From the NCBI GenBank assembly GCA_945906105.1, contig CAMDQO010000002.1:114708-178707 (forward strand): a DNA stretch of 64,000 nucleotides, in the 5' to 3' direction. The notes beneath the pieces are model-generated. The model searched no databases and was not told the DNA's origin. It saw only the letters and a program-made list of their open reading frames with translations. Positions 53,535 through 62,549 of this stretch are shown here, piece by piece (position 1 is the stretch's first letter; each line of letters begins with the position of its first letter). Position numbers and translations under genes: made by a program. The stretch is from Novosphingobium sp. Chol11 (GTDB taxonomy: Bacteria; Pseudomonadota; Alphaproteobacteria; Sphingomonadales; Sphingomonadaceae).

Positions 53535-55643
53535 GTGAAGCTGAAAACCGGTGAGTGGGCGCTTGCGCTTTTGATCAGCTCCAGCACGGCAGCCCTTGCC
53601 GCACCCGCCCCGGATGTTGTTGCCAAGCCCGCACCTGCCACTGCGGCGATCGATCCGCTGTTTACCCAGCCCTATGTCGATATCGACGAATGGCGCGATG
53701 GGCCGGTGCGGCACCGCTATGTCCATGGCGGGTTCAAAGGCACCGACATGCGGTTCTCGCTCTATCTGCCGCCCAAGGAGCTCTACCAGGGCCGCTTCTT
53801 CCAATATGTCACCCCGGTGCCTGACAACGAAAACCTCGCCCAGACAGCGGGCGATGAAAAGATCGGCTTTTCGATCGATTCTGGTGCTTACTTTGTCGAA
53901 ACCAACAGCGGCGGCGTAGGGGCCACCGCTGGTCCTGCGTTCAACGTCGATCCCACCATCGCCGCTTACCGCGCCAATGCTGCCGCTGCGCGCTATTCGC
54001 GCAAGCTCGCCAATGACATGTACGGACCCGGCAAAGTCTATGGCTACCTTTATGGCGGTTCGGGCGGTGGCTATCGCACACTCGGCTCGATGGAAAACTC
54101 CGACGCCTGGGACGGCGCGGTGCCCTTCGTGCTCGGCTCGCCAATGGCCGCGCCCAACAGCTTCACCATCCGGATGCACGCGATGCGCATCCTGAAGGAC
54201 AAGTTCCCGCAGATCGTCGATGCCGTCGATGCGGGCGGTAGCGGCGATCCCTACAAGGGACTGAACGCGGAAGAGGCCGCGGCTCTGAAGGAAGCAACCG
54301 CCATGGGCTTTCCGCTCAAGGCATGGTTCAACCATGACAAATTCGGCGTCCACGCCTTCACCGCGCTTTATCAGGGCATGGTCATGGTCGATCCCAGCTT
54401 TTTCGAGCAATTCTGGACCACGCCGGGATACCTTGGCTTCGATCCGCCGGAATCGTTGCAGCGGGCGCGGTTGCAATTTGTCACCACGGTCAAGGCACCG
54501 CTCGATGAGGATGAGGCGACGGCCAAGGGCATGGACGATCTGCGCATCCCCGGAACCTCACGCGGTAGCGCCGAGGATGCGTGGAAGCTGGCGGTCAACG
54601 ATGGCAGCAAGCGCACGGTGGCAATCGAGCTGGCCGGAACACCACCCGAAGTCGGCTTCCTTGGCGGTGATCTCGTGGTGCTTTCGGGGGAGGCCAAGGG
54701 TAAGCGCATCGCGCTGCGCATGCTCAAGGGCGATGTGGTCACACTGGGCGTAACCGATCTCAAAACCGTCGCCAAGATCAAGGCAGGGGACGAAGTACGG
54801 GTCGACAATTCAAACTTCCTCGCTGCGCAGACCTACCACCGCCATCAGGTGCCGGACGCCTCCTACCCCGTTTACAACCAGTTTCGCGGGGCCGATGGCA
54901 AGCCGCTCTACCCGCAGCGCAAGCTGCTGCTCGGGCCGTTGTTTGCCAAGGGCGCGGCGGGAACCGTGCCGACCGGAAAGTTCACCGGCAAGATCATCAC
55001 CGTCGATTCGCTGCTCGATCGTGAGGCGGTGCCGTGGCAGGCCGATTGGTATCGCCGCCGTTTCGATGCCATTTACGGCAAGGATGCGATTAATCGTTAC
55101 CGGATCTACTACACCGAAAATGCGCTCCATGGCGCAGCGCAGAGCAGCGAAGATCCTACCCGGGTGATCAATTACATCCCGCTGCTGCAACAGGCACTGC
55201 GCGATGTTTCGGCCTGGGTGGAAAAGGGCACGCCGCCGCCTGCCAGCACCAGCTACAAGGTGATCGACGGGCAAGTGATCGTCGCGCCGACGGCTGCCGC
55301 GCGCCACGGCATCCAGCCGGTCGTTACGCTTGCCGCCAATGGCGGGGCGCGCGCCGTGGTCAAGGCGGGGCAGTCCGTGCGTTTTACCGCCACCATTACT
55401 GTGCCGCCGGGGACGGGATCGGTGGTCGGCGCGGAATGGGACTTTGATGGTTCGGGCACGTTTGCCAAGTCATCGCCCGTTCCCAAGCGTGCCAAATCGG
55501 CCAAGGTCTCGATGAGCTGGACCTTTGACAAACCCGGCACCTATTTCGTCGCACTGCGCGGCACTTCGCAGCGACAGGGCAATGATAAAACCCCCTTTGC
55601 GCGGCTGCCAAACATCGCGCGGGCAAGGGTTGTGGTGGAATAG
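53535..55643 (+). CDS. Exported alpha/beta hydrolase with PKD-like domain
   Basis: 702 residues from GTG 53535, chosen because GGGAG lies 7 bases upstream and a clean signal peptide follows (KLKTGEWALALLISSSTAALA). The hydrolase core has a nucleophile elbow GYLYGGSGGGYRTLGSMEN and several oxyanion-like Gly patches. The C-terminus carries a PKD-like beta domain (VVGAEWDFDGSGTFAKS ... KPGTYFVALRG). It is likely a periplasmic or cell-surface esterase, perhaps tannase/feruloyl-esterase-like, feeding the catabolic cluster. The closest enzymatic class cannot be fixed. Confidence 0.75.
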   Translation: MKLKTGEWALALLISSSTAALAAPAPDVVAKPAPATAAIDPLFTQPYVDIDEWRDGPVRHRYVHGGFKGTDMRFSLYLPPKELYQGRFFQYVTPVPDNENLAQTAGDEKIGFSIDSGAYFVETNSGGVGATAGPAFNVDPTIAAYRANAAAARYSRKLANDMYGPGKVYGYLYGGSGGGYRTLGSMENSDAWDGAVPFVLGSPMAAPNSFTIRMHAMRILKDKFPQIVDAVDAGGSGDPYKGLNAEEAAALKEATAMGFPLKAWFNHDKFGVHAFTALYQGMVMVDPSFFEQFWTTPGYLGFDPPESLQRARLQFVTTVKAPLDEDEATAKGMDDLRIPGTSRGSAEDAWKLAVNDGSKRTVAIELAGTPPEVGFLGGDLVVLSGEAKGKRIALRMLKGDVVTLGVTDLKTVAKIKAGDEVRVDNSNFLAAQTYHRHQVPDASYPVYNQFRGADGKPLYPQRKLLLGPLFAKGAAGTVPTGKFTGKIITVDSLLDREAVPWQADWYRRRFDAIYGKDAINRYRIYYTENALHGAAQSSEDPTRVINYIPLLQQALRDVSAWVEKGTPPPASTSYKVIDGQVIVAPTAAARHGIQPVVTLAANGGARAVVKAGQSVRFTATITVPPGTGSVVGAEWDFDGSGTFAKSSPVPKRAKSAKVSMSWTFDKPGTYFVALRGTSQRQGNDKTPFARLPNIARARVVVE

Positions 55644-55664
55644 GCGGAAGTGCGGGGCTGCCGG

Positions 55665-56453
55665 TCAGACCAAATCCGCATCCGGCCCTATGGCAAAAGC
55701 CGCCAACTGCTCCTCGAAGCGGCGGCGGATCGGTTCATCGCGATCGAATGCGGTAAGGATGTAAAAATTGCCGCGCTCGATCCCGCGCACCGCCATCTCT
55801 CCCGCTACTGCCGGATCGAGCCCGCCTGGCATCTTGCCGCCAGGGCGCAGGTTTCCGCCGATCCGCGCGGTGTTCTCGGGAAGGTTGGTCATCACCAGTC
55901 CCGGACACATGACCGAAACGCTCACCCCGTGCGGAGCCATTTCAACGCGCAGCGTTTCGCTGAGTGAAATCACGGCGTATTTACTCGCGCTGTAAGCCCC
56001 GCTTGTCGCCCGCTCGCTGGAGAGGCCGGCCATCGAAGCGACGTTGAGAATGTGGCCATGCCCCAGCGCCCGGATGTCTGCGCCAAAAGTAACCACCCCG
56101 TTATAAACGCCCATCATGTTGATGCCGATGATCCGCTCAAAACTTTCGGGCTGCGAATCCGCCAGTTCCAGCCCATCAGGCGCGATACCGGCATTGTTGA
56201 CCAGAAGATCAACCGGGCCAAAGACTTCCTCGGCCTTTGCCTTTGCCATGGCCCACTGATCGCGATTACGCACATCGAGCAGCACACCCCGAAGGGCATT
56301 GCCGCGTGTCGTCAGCGCCTCGGCGAGCGCTTCGGCGTTGATGTCGGCAATTGTCACCCGCACCCCGCGCTTGGCCAGCGCATCGGCGATGCCAAGGCCG
56401 ATGCCGCTCGCCCCGCCGCTGATGAAGGCATGATTGGCCGATGATAGCTGCAC
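55665..56453 (-). CDS. SDR family oxidoreductase
   Basis: 262 residues from GTG 56453, with AAGGAAG 7 bases upstream and only 2 bases after the sulfotransferase stop. Cofactor motif ISGGASGIGLGIA, LLVNNAGIAPDG, catalytic Ser in NVASMAGLSS and the YSASK pair. ADINAE suggests NAD(H) preference. It is translationally linked to the sulfotransferase gene, so the two likely act on the same alcohol-bearing compound (inference). Confidence 0.88.
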   Translation of the reverse strand: MQLSSANHAFISGGASGIGLGIADALAKRGVRVTIADINAEALAEALTTRGNALRGVLLDVRNRDQWAMAKAKAEEVFGPVDLLVNNAGIAPDGLELADSQPESFERIIGINMMGVYNGVVTFGADIRALGHGHILNVASMAGLSSERATSGAYSASKYAVISLSETLRVEMAPHGVSVSVMCPGLVMTNLPENTARIGGNLRPGGKMPGGLDPAVAGEMAVRGIERGNFYILTAFDRDEPIRRRFEEQLAAFAIGPDADLV

Positions 56454-56455
56454 GA

Positions 56456-57601
56456 TCAGACTTCCTTCACCGGAATGGCAAATCGGTCGGTATATTCCTT
56501 GAAATGGTCGCGCACCCATTGCGCGCTGAGGCCAAATTCCTCCAGTGTGTAGCTGTGCTTGCCGTGCTTGCCTTGCGGATTATAGGCCATCATCGCCTCC
56601 ATCCCGGCCTGCGCCTCTGCCGTGAAGGGCGTGTCAAAGCGCTCGTAAAGCGTGCGCATGGTGCCGATGGGGTCGGCAATCTGCGCGGTATAGAGAATGT
56701 CATGGATCGAGTCCTCGCCGTGCTTGTCGCGATAGGCGTTTGAGCGGGCGATCATCTGGTCAAAGGTTTCAAGCAGGCACTGGGCGATATCACGCGGATC
56801 GACTTGCTCGGAATATATGGGCCGCACCGCCTTCAGCAGGCTGCAAGCAGAGCCCAGCACTTCCACCGGATCGCGGTGAGTCATCGCCAGTTGGGCATCA
56901 GGATAGACTGCGGTCAACTCGTTCAGATAGAGCGGGTGCCATGGGTTCTTGAGCGTCCATTGGCCGCCGTTGTTTTCCTGCAGCACTTGCAGGATCTGCT
57001 TCTGAAAGCGGAAGGCGGGTGTGTAATCGGCGCCAAAGAACCACTGGCGATAACTGGGGATGTGGACCTGCGAATCGAATATCTGCGAACAGAAGGACTG
57101 CGCCATGGCATATTGGTCTTCGCTCGGGCTGTCGGCATCTTCCCAGTGGATCGCGGCGATGTGCGGCATATATTGCAGCGCCATCTCCCCCTTGGCGACC
57201 TGCGCATGATAGCGCGGATCAGTCTTCAGAGCCCCGGCAGCGGCGGGCGGCACCGAATCGAGCGCTTCCCAGCGGGTATAGCAGCGCCGCGCCGGATCGG
57301 CCGACAGCAGGTTGATGGTCATCGTCGTGCCGGTGCGCGGCAGGCCGAAAACGAAAGTCGGCTTGGCAATCGGCCGCTCAAGCAGTTCTGGATGCTGCTT
57401 GGCATAGTCCACCAGTTTCATCCGGTTGACGAGGTAATCGGTGATCGATTGCTCCCACATGGCGGCACCGCGCGTACTGAGACGGGCTTCCTCGTTGGAT
57501 GCCTGGACCAGCACCTCAAGCCCTTCAAGCGCGAACGGATCGCCCACGTCCTCAAGCCCGGTAGCGGCCTTGGCATTGGCGATTATTGTCTGGACGTCCA
57601 T
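56456..57601 (-). CDS. Sulfotransferase family protein
   Basis: 381 residues. The 5'-phosphosulfate loop is FVFGLPRTGTTMTINLL (LPRTGTT, residues 87-93) and the 3'-phosphate-binding region is AMTHRDPVEVLGSA. It should transfer sulfate from PAPS to a hydroxyl group, or be a related enzyme that has lost this activity. Cytosolic; no signal peptide. Such proteins recur near SDR-rich catabolic clusters in sphingomonads and mycobacteria. A second family member is encoded at 59904-61109. Confidence 0.87.
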   Translation of the reverse strand: MDVQTIIANAKAATGLEDVGDPFALEGLEVLVQASNEEARLSTRGAAMWEQSITDYLVNRMKLVDYAKQHPELLERPIAKPTFVFGLPRTGTTMTINLLSADPARRCYTRWEALDSVPPAAAGALKTDPRYHAQVAKGEMALQYMPHIAAIHWEDADSPSEDQYAMAQSFCSQIFDSQVHIPSYRQWFFGADYTPAFRFQKQILQVLQENNGGQWTLKNPWHPLYLNELTAVYPDAQLAMTHRDPVEVLGSACSLLKAVRPIYSEQVDPRDIAQCLLETFDQMIARSNAYRDKHGEDSIHDILYTAQIADPIGTMRTLYERFDTPFTAEAQAGMEAMMAYNPQGKHGKHSYTLEEFGLSAQWVRDHFKEYTDRFAIPVKEV

Positions 57602-57610
57602 GGAAATTCC

Positions 57611-58414
57611 CTAAAGCGAAAATGAGTAGCCGCCGTTGACCGGATAGGTCTGGCCGGTAATCCAGCTGGCAGCATCGGAACAGAGAAACAGCACCATGCC
57701 CGCAACATCATCGGGCGTGCCGAAACGGCGGATGGTATAGCGCGATAGCTGGGCCTTGGTGCGGTCCATCGCGTAATAGGCTTCGCGCTGATCTTCGGGG
57801 ATCGGCGGATCGAGCGTGGCCAGTGAAACATTGTTGCAGGTGATGCCGTGGCGGCCGGTTTCGCGGGCCAGAGCGCGCATGAACCCCGCCGCGCCGGCTT
57901 TCGCGCCGCAATAGGCCGCCAGCCGCGCATCGCCGACCCGCCCTGAATCAGACGTAATCGTAACGATCCGCCCGCCCTGCCCCGCCGCGACCATGGCGGG
58001 CAAGGCGACATGACAGCAATTCATCACGCCATAAAGGTTGGTGCGGAAGAACCGGTCCCAGTCGGCAATATCGGTGCTCCAGAAATCATCGGTCAGGCGG
58101 ATCTGCGAATTGGGTCCGGCGTTGCCCGCGTTATTGACCAGCAGGCTGATCGGGCCGAGTGCTTCTGCGGCGGCATCGAAGGCCGCCTTGACCGAGGCAT
58201 AGTCCCCCACATCGGCCTGCACCGCCACGGCCTTGCCGCCAGCATCGCGAATTTCCTGCGCGACCGCTTCGGCGCGCTCCAGCACGAAGTCATTCACCGC
58301 GACTGCGGCATTGTGACCCGCCAGTGCCAAAGCAATTCCTCGCCCTGCGCCCTGCCCAGCCCCGGTGACAAAAGCCGCGCGGCCTTTAAGGTCCAGAATG
58401 TCATCCCCTGCCAT
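57611..58414 (-). CDS. SDR family oxidoreductase
   Basis: 267 residues from ATG 58414 (AGGAG upstream). Motifs FVTGAGQGAGRGIALA, LLVNNAGNAG, catalytic Ser in TITSDSGRVGDA and YCGAK. The C-terminus (RFGTPDDVAGMVLFLCSDAASWITGQTYPVNGG) is the standard classical-SDR ending. It lies 9 bases upstream of the sulfotransferase gene, giving an operon SDR - sulfotransferase - SDR. Confidence 0.9.
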   Translation of the reverse strand: MAGDDILDLKGRAAFVTGAGQGAGRGIALALAGHNAAVAVNDFVLERAEAVAQEIRDAGGKAVAVQADVGDYASVKAAFDAAAEALGPISLLVNNAGNAGPNSQIRLTDDFWSTDIADWDRFFRTNLYGVMNCCHVALPAMVAAGQGGRIVTITSDSGRVGDARLAAYCGAKAGAAGFMRALARETGRHGITCNNVSLATLDPPIPEDQREAYYAMDRTKAQLSRYTIRRFGTPDDVAGMVLFLCSDAASWITGQTYPVNGGYSFSL

Positions 58415-58578
58415 GTGCGGCCACTCCTCTTGCGCAGCACTATTTCCCGCCGCTCCCCCAGTGGCAAGCCAGCACCGCCCCGCCCCGGCGATAGAGGGGG
58501 GTAGCATCGCATGGATCATCGCTTGACGGTTGCCTTGCCGCCGCCTTGCAGGGACATTGCGGGCGGAGAGGATCTGAA

Positions 58579-59103
58579 ATGGCCGAACGAGAGCCGCTGC
58601 TGCACAGACCGGGGTCAGACTGGAATCCGGCGCACGGCCTGCTGCGCGCCGAGCATTTCCAGATGGCCTGGGCGACCAATGACATCGAACGCGCCAAGGA
58701 ACTGCTGTCAGATCGTCTGGGCATTCGCAATTTCACGCCCTTGGGAGGCGCGCTGGCAGCGGGCGGTGAGATCCGCGTCGAACTCGCCTGGGTCGGGACG
58801 ATCATGTACGAACTGCTCACCGCCAGCGGGCCCGGATCAGAGATCTATGTCGGCCGTTTGCCGCAGGGCGAAGGCTTTGCCATGAAGCACCACCACCTCG
58901 GCTATTTTATCCACGATGCGGCGCAGTGGGCAGCCCTGGAGGATGAGGCGGCGCGCGCCGGTTGGGCGATGCCACACAAAAGCGTCAACCCCGGTTTCAT
59001 CACCAGTTGTTTTATCGATGTGCCAGAACTTGCCCACTATCTTGAATATATCATGCCCGAACCGGCAGGCGTTGAATTCTTTCAGAACGTGGCTCGGAAT
59101 TAG
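58579..59103 (+). CDS. VOC/glyoxalase-like family protein
   Basis: 174 residues from ATG 58579, with GGAGAGGA upstream. It has HFQMAWATNDIERAKELLSDRLGIRNFTPLGG and a later KHHHLGYFIHD that carries the second metal-type His, plus a Glu in LEYIMPEPAG. The VOC fold includes dioxygenases, isomerases and epimerases. It is the first gene of a plus-strand operon that continues with an SDR 19 bases later. Confidence 0.8.
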   Translation: MAEREPLLHRPGSDWNPAHGLLRAEHFQMAWATNDIERAKELLSDRLGIRNFTPLGGALAAGGEIRVELAWVGTIMYELLTASGPGSEIYVGRLPQGEGFAMKHHHLGYFIHDAAQWAALEDEAARAGWAMPHKSVNPGFITSCFIDVPELAHYLEYIMPEPAGVEFFQNVARN

Positions 59104-59122
59104 AAGGATGGGGAACTAGGGC

Positions 59123-59911
59123 ATGGGCGCAACCTTCAACTTTACCGGCAAGATAGTGATCGTCACCGGCGGTGGTTCGGGCATCGGCGAAGTGACGGCC
59201 ACTGAATTCCTGCGCGCCGGGGCCAAGGTCGCCATCGCTGGCCGCAAGCTTGATCGGCTTGAACTGGCCGCCGCCAACATGCGTGCGAAAACCGGCGGCG
59301 AAGTGCTCTGCGTCGCCACTGACGTGCGTGATCTGGAACAGTGTCAGGCCATGGTCGAAACCGTGGCTGCGCATTTTGGCGGCATCGATGTTCTGGTCAA
59401 CAATGCCGGTGGTGCGCGCCATGCCGCACTACGCACTATGCCGCTCGAAACCTGGCGGCAGGATATGTCGCTCAACCTCGATTCCGCCTTCTTCTGTTCA
59501 CAAGCCGCCTATCCTCACCTCAAGGCCAGTGGCGAGGGCGCTATCGTCAACATCTCTTCGCTGGCAGGGAACAATGGCACCATGGGCTGCGGTGCCTATT
59601 CGGCGGGCAAGGCGGGATTGCAGATGCTGACCCGCGTCGCCGCTGCCGAGTGGGGGCCGAAGGGCGTGCGCGTCAATGCCGTCGCCGCCGGGATGATCGC
59701 CACGCCGCTTGCCATGGCCAACTGGGCCAAGACCGGCTTTGACGCCAGCAAGGCCTGCACCGCCTTCCCGCTGCGCCGCCCCGGCAGGCCTGAGGAAGTG
59801 GCGCAGGCGGTGCTGTTCATGGCGAGCGATGCGGCCAGCTATATCACCGGGGAAACGCTGATCGTCGGCGGCGGCCCGCAACTGAAGGGCATGATCGACA
59901 CCGATGACTGA
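59123..59911 (+). CDS. SDR family oxidoreductase
   Basis: 262 residues. Motifs IVTGGGSGIGEVTA, VLVNNAGG, catalytic Ser in NISSLAGNNG and YSAGK, with the ending RPEEVAQAVLFMASDAASYITGETLIVGGG. AGRKLDR after strand 2 favours NADP(H). The stop overlaps the following sulfotransferase start by 8 bases, which repeats the SDR-sulfotransferase pairing seen on the other strand. Confidence 0.9.
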   Translation: MGATFNFTGKIVIVTGGGSGIGEVTATEFLRAGAKVAIAGRKLDRLELAAANMRAKTGGEVLCVATDVRDLEQCQAMVETVAAHFGGIDVLVNNAGGARHAALRTMPLETWRQDMSLNLDSAFFCSQAAYPHLKASGEGAIVNISSLAGNNGTMGCGAYSAGKAGLQMLTRVAAAEWGPKGVRVNAVAAGMIATPLAMANWAKTGFDASKACTAFPLRRPGRPEEVAQAVLFMASDAASYITGETLIVGGGPQLKGMIDTDD

Positions 59912-61109
59912 ACCGATCTCGCCCACGATGATGCCCCCCGCAAGCTTCGCCGCAAGCGAGGACCAGCTCCACGCCGCTGCTGCCGCGCTGCTGGACGGCT
60001 GGGATGATTTCGGCGCGGACGATTATCGGCGCGGGCTGGAAGTGCTGCTCCACTCGATGGATTACGATCCGCGCTGGAGCAAGGAAGGTCGCGCGCGCGG
60101 CTGGGCGGGACTCGTCGGCGTACTGGCAGCACGCGGCCATGCCATCCGGGCGATGGCGCAAAACCCCGGCTTCGATGCGGTGCCGATCCGGGCGCCGATT
60201 GTCATCACCGGCATCCCGCGCACCGGCACCACCGCGCTGCACAAGTTGCTGGCGCTCGATCCGCAGTTTCAAGGCTTGCAGACCTGGTTGACCAGCGCGC
60301 CGCAACCCCGCCCGCCGCGCGAAACGTGGGAAGCGAACCGGCAATTCCGCAAGACCGTCGCCGAGATGGAGCGCCGCCACACGGATAAGCCCGCAGCACT
60401 TGCCGCCCATGCCATGACGGCGGAAGAAGTGGACGAGTGTTGCCTCGTGCTGCGGCAGGGCTTTGTTTCCAACCTGTGGACCTGCGGTTGGTCCGCCGCG
60501 AGCTATGATCTGTGGCGGCAAGAGCAAAGCGAGGCTCATTGCTACGCCCATCTGGACCGGGTTTTGCAGCTGATCGGTTCCCCTGAGCCTGACCAGCGCT
60601 GGCTGCTCAAGAACCCAGGCCATGTCGAAAATCTGGATGCGCTGTTCGCTGCCTTTCCCGATGCCATGGTGGTGCAAACCCACCGCGATCCGACCAAAGC
60701 AATCCCGTCGCTCTGCGCGCTGCTGATCGGCAATCACGCGCTGTTCGAGCAGGGCCGCGTGGCCGAGCGCAGCTGGCAGATGGGGCTGCGCGAGAGCGAA
60801 AAATGGGCGCGTGCCCTGCGCCGCGCCGAGCCGGTGCGGCAGGCACGTCAAGGCCAAGTGCTTGATGTCGTCCACGCCGATTTCCACCGCGATCCGATGG
60901 CAACGATTGAGCGGATTTATGCATTTGCCGGTCTGACACTCAGCCACGATGTGCGCGCTGCCATGGTGTCACGGATCGCGGCAAAGCCCGAACTGGCGCA
61001 CGGCGCGCACCGCTATGATCTGGACACCTTCGGCCTCACAGCTGAGGCCGTGCGCGAGCGATTTGGCGACTATGTTTCGCGTTTCGATCTGCTGGAGAAA
61101 CGCGCATGA
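59904..61109 (+). CDS. Sulfotransferase family protein
   Basis: 401 residues. The PAPS loop is IVITGIPRTGTTALHKLL (IPRTGTT at 104-110) and the later VVQTHRDPTKAIPSL is the 3'-phosphate motif. It overlaps the SDR upstream by 8 bases and the alcohol dehydrogenase downstream by 4 (ATGA), so it is firmly within the operon. It shares motifs but little overall identity with the sulfotransferase at 56456-57601. Its acceptor is unknown. Confidence 0.87.
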   Translation: MTEPISPTMMPPASFAASEDQLHAAAAALLDGWDDFGADDYRRGLEVLLHSMDYDPRWSKEGRARGWAGLVGVLAARGHAIRAMAQNPGFDAVPIRAPIVITGIPRTGTTALHKLLALDPQFQGLQTWLTSAPQPRPPRETWEANRQFRKTVAEMERRHTDKPAALAAHAMTAEEVDECCLVLRQGFVSNLWTCGWSAASYDLWRQEQSEAHCYAHLDRVLQLIGSPEPDQRWLLKNPGHVENLDALFAAFPDAMVVQTHRDPTKAIPSLCALLIGNHALFEQGRVAERSWQMGLRESEKWARALRRAEPVRQARQGQVLDVVHADFHRDPMATIERIYAFAGLTLSHDVRAAMVSRIAAKPELAHGAHRYDLDTFGLTAEAVRERFGDYVSRFDLLEKRA

Positions 61110-62107
61110 AGGCGGCTATCTACCCCGGCAAAGGTCAGGCCATCGTGATCGAGGATCTGCCCGACCCAGAACCCGGTGCGGGCGAGATTCTGATCAAGGT
61201 CCACCGCTGCGGCATTTGCGGCACCGACCTGTCGATGACCAATGGTGATGCTTTCGACTATGGCGCAGGCGTGCAGTTCGGCCATGAATATGCCGGGAAA
61301 ATTATTGGCCTTGGCAAGGGCGTGGAAGGCCTGAAACTCGGCCAGAAAATCTCTGTCTTGCCCTCGGGCGCTTGCGGGCATTGCGCGGGCTGCGATGGCG
61401 GCAACCATGTCATGTGCCGCACCGGCGCGGGTGCAATGCGCGGCTTCGCTGAACTGGCGAGGCTTCCCGCCAGTCTCGCCATCCCGCTCCCCGATGTCCT
61501 GTCGATGGCCGATGGTGCGCTGATCGAACCGCTGGCCGTCAGTCTTTACGGTGTGCGGCAATCTGGCATCAGGCCGGGTGACGCGGTGCTGGTGCTGGGC
61601 GGAGGAACGGTGGCGCTTTACGCGATTTACTGGGCGCGGCGCATGGGAGCAGGCCGGATCGTTGCCATGTCACGCTCTGAACGGCGCAAGGATCTGTGCC
61701 TTGCGATGGGGGCCGATGCATTCATTCGCTTTGGCGAAAGTGAGGTTGGCGAAGTAATCGAAGCACTCGGCGGATCGCCCGATATTGTTTACGAGGCGGT
61801 TGGCAGTGAAGGCATGATGGCCAAGGCGATCATGCACGCAAAAATTTATGGCAAGATCATCAGCCTGGGTTTCTGCACCCATGCCGATCCAATCATGCCC
61901 GCGCTGGCGGCCTATAAATGCGTGACGATGCAATTCCTCGTTGGCTATTCGATGGACGAATTTATCTTTATCGCCGATCAGATGGACAAGGGCCATGTTG
62001 ACCCCAAAGCATTGATCACAAATGAAATACCGCTGCTTGACCTGCCCGATATGATGGCCGCACTGCGCGGATCCAACACCGAAACAAAAGTCCACGTGCT
62101 GTGCTGA
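61106..62107 (+). CDS. Zinc-dependent alcohol dehydrogenase (MDR)
   Basis: 333 residues of the medium-chain family. Catalytic zinc ligands: Cys38 (CGICGTD), His60 and Glu61 (GHEYAG). Structural zinc ligands: Cys90, Cys93, Cys96 and Cys104 (GACGHCAGCDGGNHVMC). A Rossmann cofactor motif follows (VLVLGGGTVALYAI). It oxidises a primary or secondary alcohol. It overlaps the sulfotransferase gene by 4 bases. Confidence 0.93.
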   Translation: MKAAIYPGKGQAIVIEDLPDPEPGAGEILIKVHRCGICGTDLSMTNGDAFDYGAGVQFGHEYAGKIIGLGKGVEGLKLGQKISVLPSGACGHCAGCDGGNHVMCRTGAGAMRGFAELARLPASLAIPLPDVLSMADGALIEPLAVSLYGVRQSGIRPGDAVLVLGGGTVALYAIYWARRMGAGRIVAMSRSERRKDLCLAMGADAFIRFGESEVGEVIEALGGSPDIVYEAVGSEGMMAKAIMHAKIYGKIISLGFCTHADPIMPALAAYKCVTMQFLVGYSMDEFIFIADQMDKGHVDPKALITNEIPLLDLPDMMAALRGSNTETKVHVLC

Positions 62108-62129
62108 AGCGCAACAGGAGTTACTGACC

Positions 62130-62546
62130 ATGAGTGTGAAACGCCCTCGCCCCCGGCTCGATGCCGATAACCGCCCGTTCTGGACCGGCGGCGATGCCAA
62201 GAATGATGGAGGCAAGCTCTACATCACCCATTGCGGCGACTGCGGCGAATGGACGCACCCGCCGCGGCAATTCTGCCGCCATTGCCAGTCAGAAAATGTC
62301 GCGCCAGAGGCGGTGCCCGGAACCGGCAGGATCGACACACTCACGGTCAATCATCAGGCGTGGATGCCGGGTCTTGAAGTACCGTTTGTCATCGCCCGCG
62401 TGGCACTCGATGGCGTACCCGGCGTCGTGCTGACCACCAACATTGTCGGCTGCGCAGTCGATGAGGTTGCTTTCGATGACCGCGTTCGGGTTACATTCGA
62501 GGAGCAAGACGGCGTCTGGTTCCCCCTGTTCGAGAAAGTTTCCTGA
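62130..62546 (+). CDS. DUF35 zinc-ribbon/OB-fold protein
   Basis: 138 residues. The N-terminal rubredoxin-like zinc ribbon has Cys35, Cys38, Cys49 and Cys52 (THCGDCGE and FCRHC), followed by an OB-fold (GRIDTLTVNHQAW, FVIARVALDGVPGVVLTTNIV, VRVTFEEQDG). DUF35 proteins partner thiolase-like proteins; in steroid side-chain degradation the ChsH2 DUF35 domain binds the Ltp2 aldolase. The thiolase gene begins 3 bases downstream, so the same pairing is likely. Confidence 0.9.
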   Translation: MSVKRPRPRLDADNRPFWTGGDAKNDGGKLYITHCGDCGEWTHPPRQFCRHCQSENVAPEAVPGTGRIDTLTVNHQAWMPGLEVPFVIARVALDGVPGVVLTTNIVGCAVDEVAFDDRVRVTFEEQDGVWFPLFEKVS

Positions 62547-62549
62547 GCC

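Noticed and set aside
53373..54476. A minus-strand open frame of 367 codons over the large exported hydrolase.
   Set aside because: The plus strand has a signal peptide, a nucleophile elbow and a PKD-like domain; the minus frame is Gly/Arg/His-rich and unrecognisable, as expected of a shadow in high-G+C DNA.
59844..60947. A minus-strand open frame of 367 codons opposite the second sulfotransferase.
   Set aside because: The plus-strand frame has both PAPS-binding motifs and overlaps its neighbours as in an operon.
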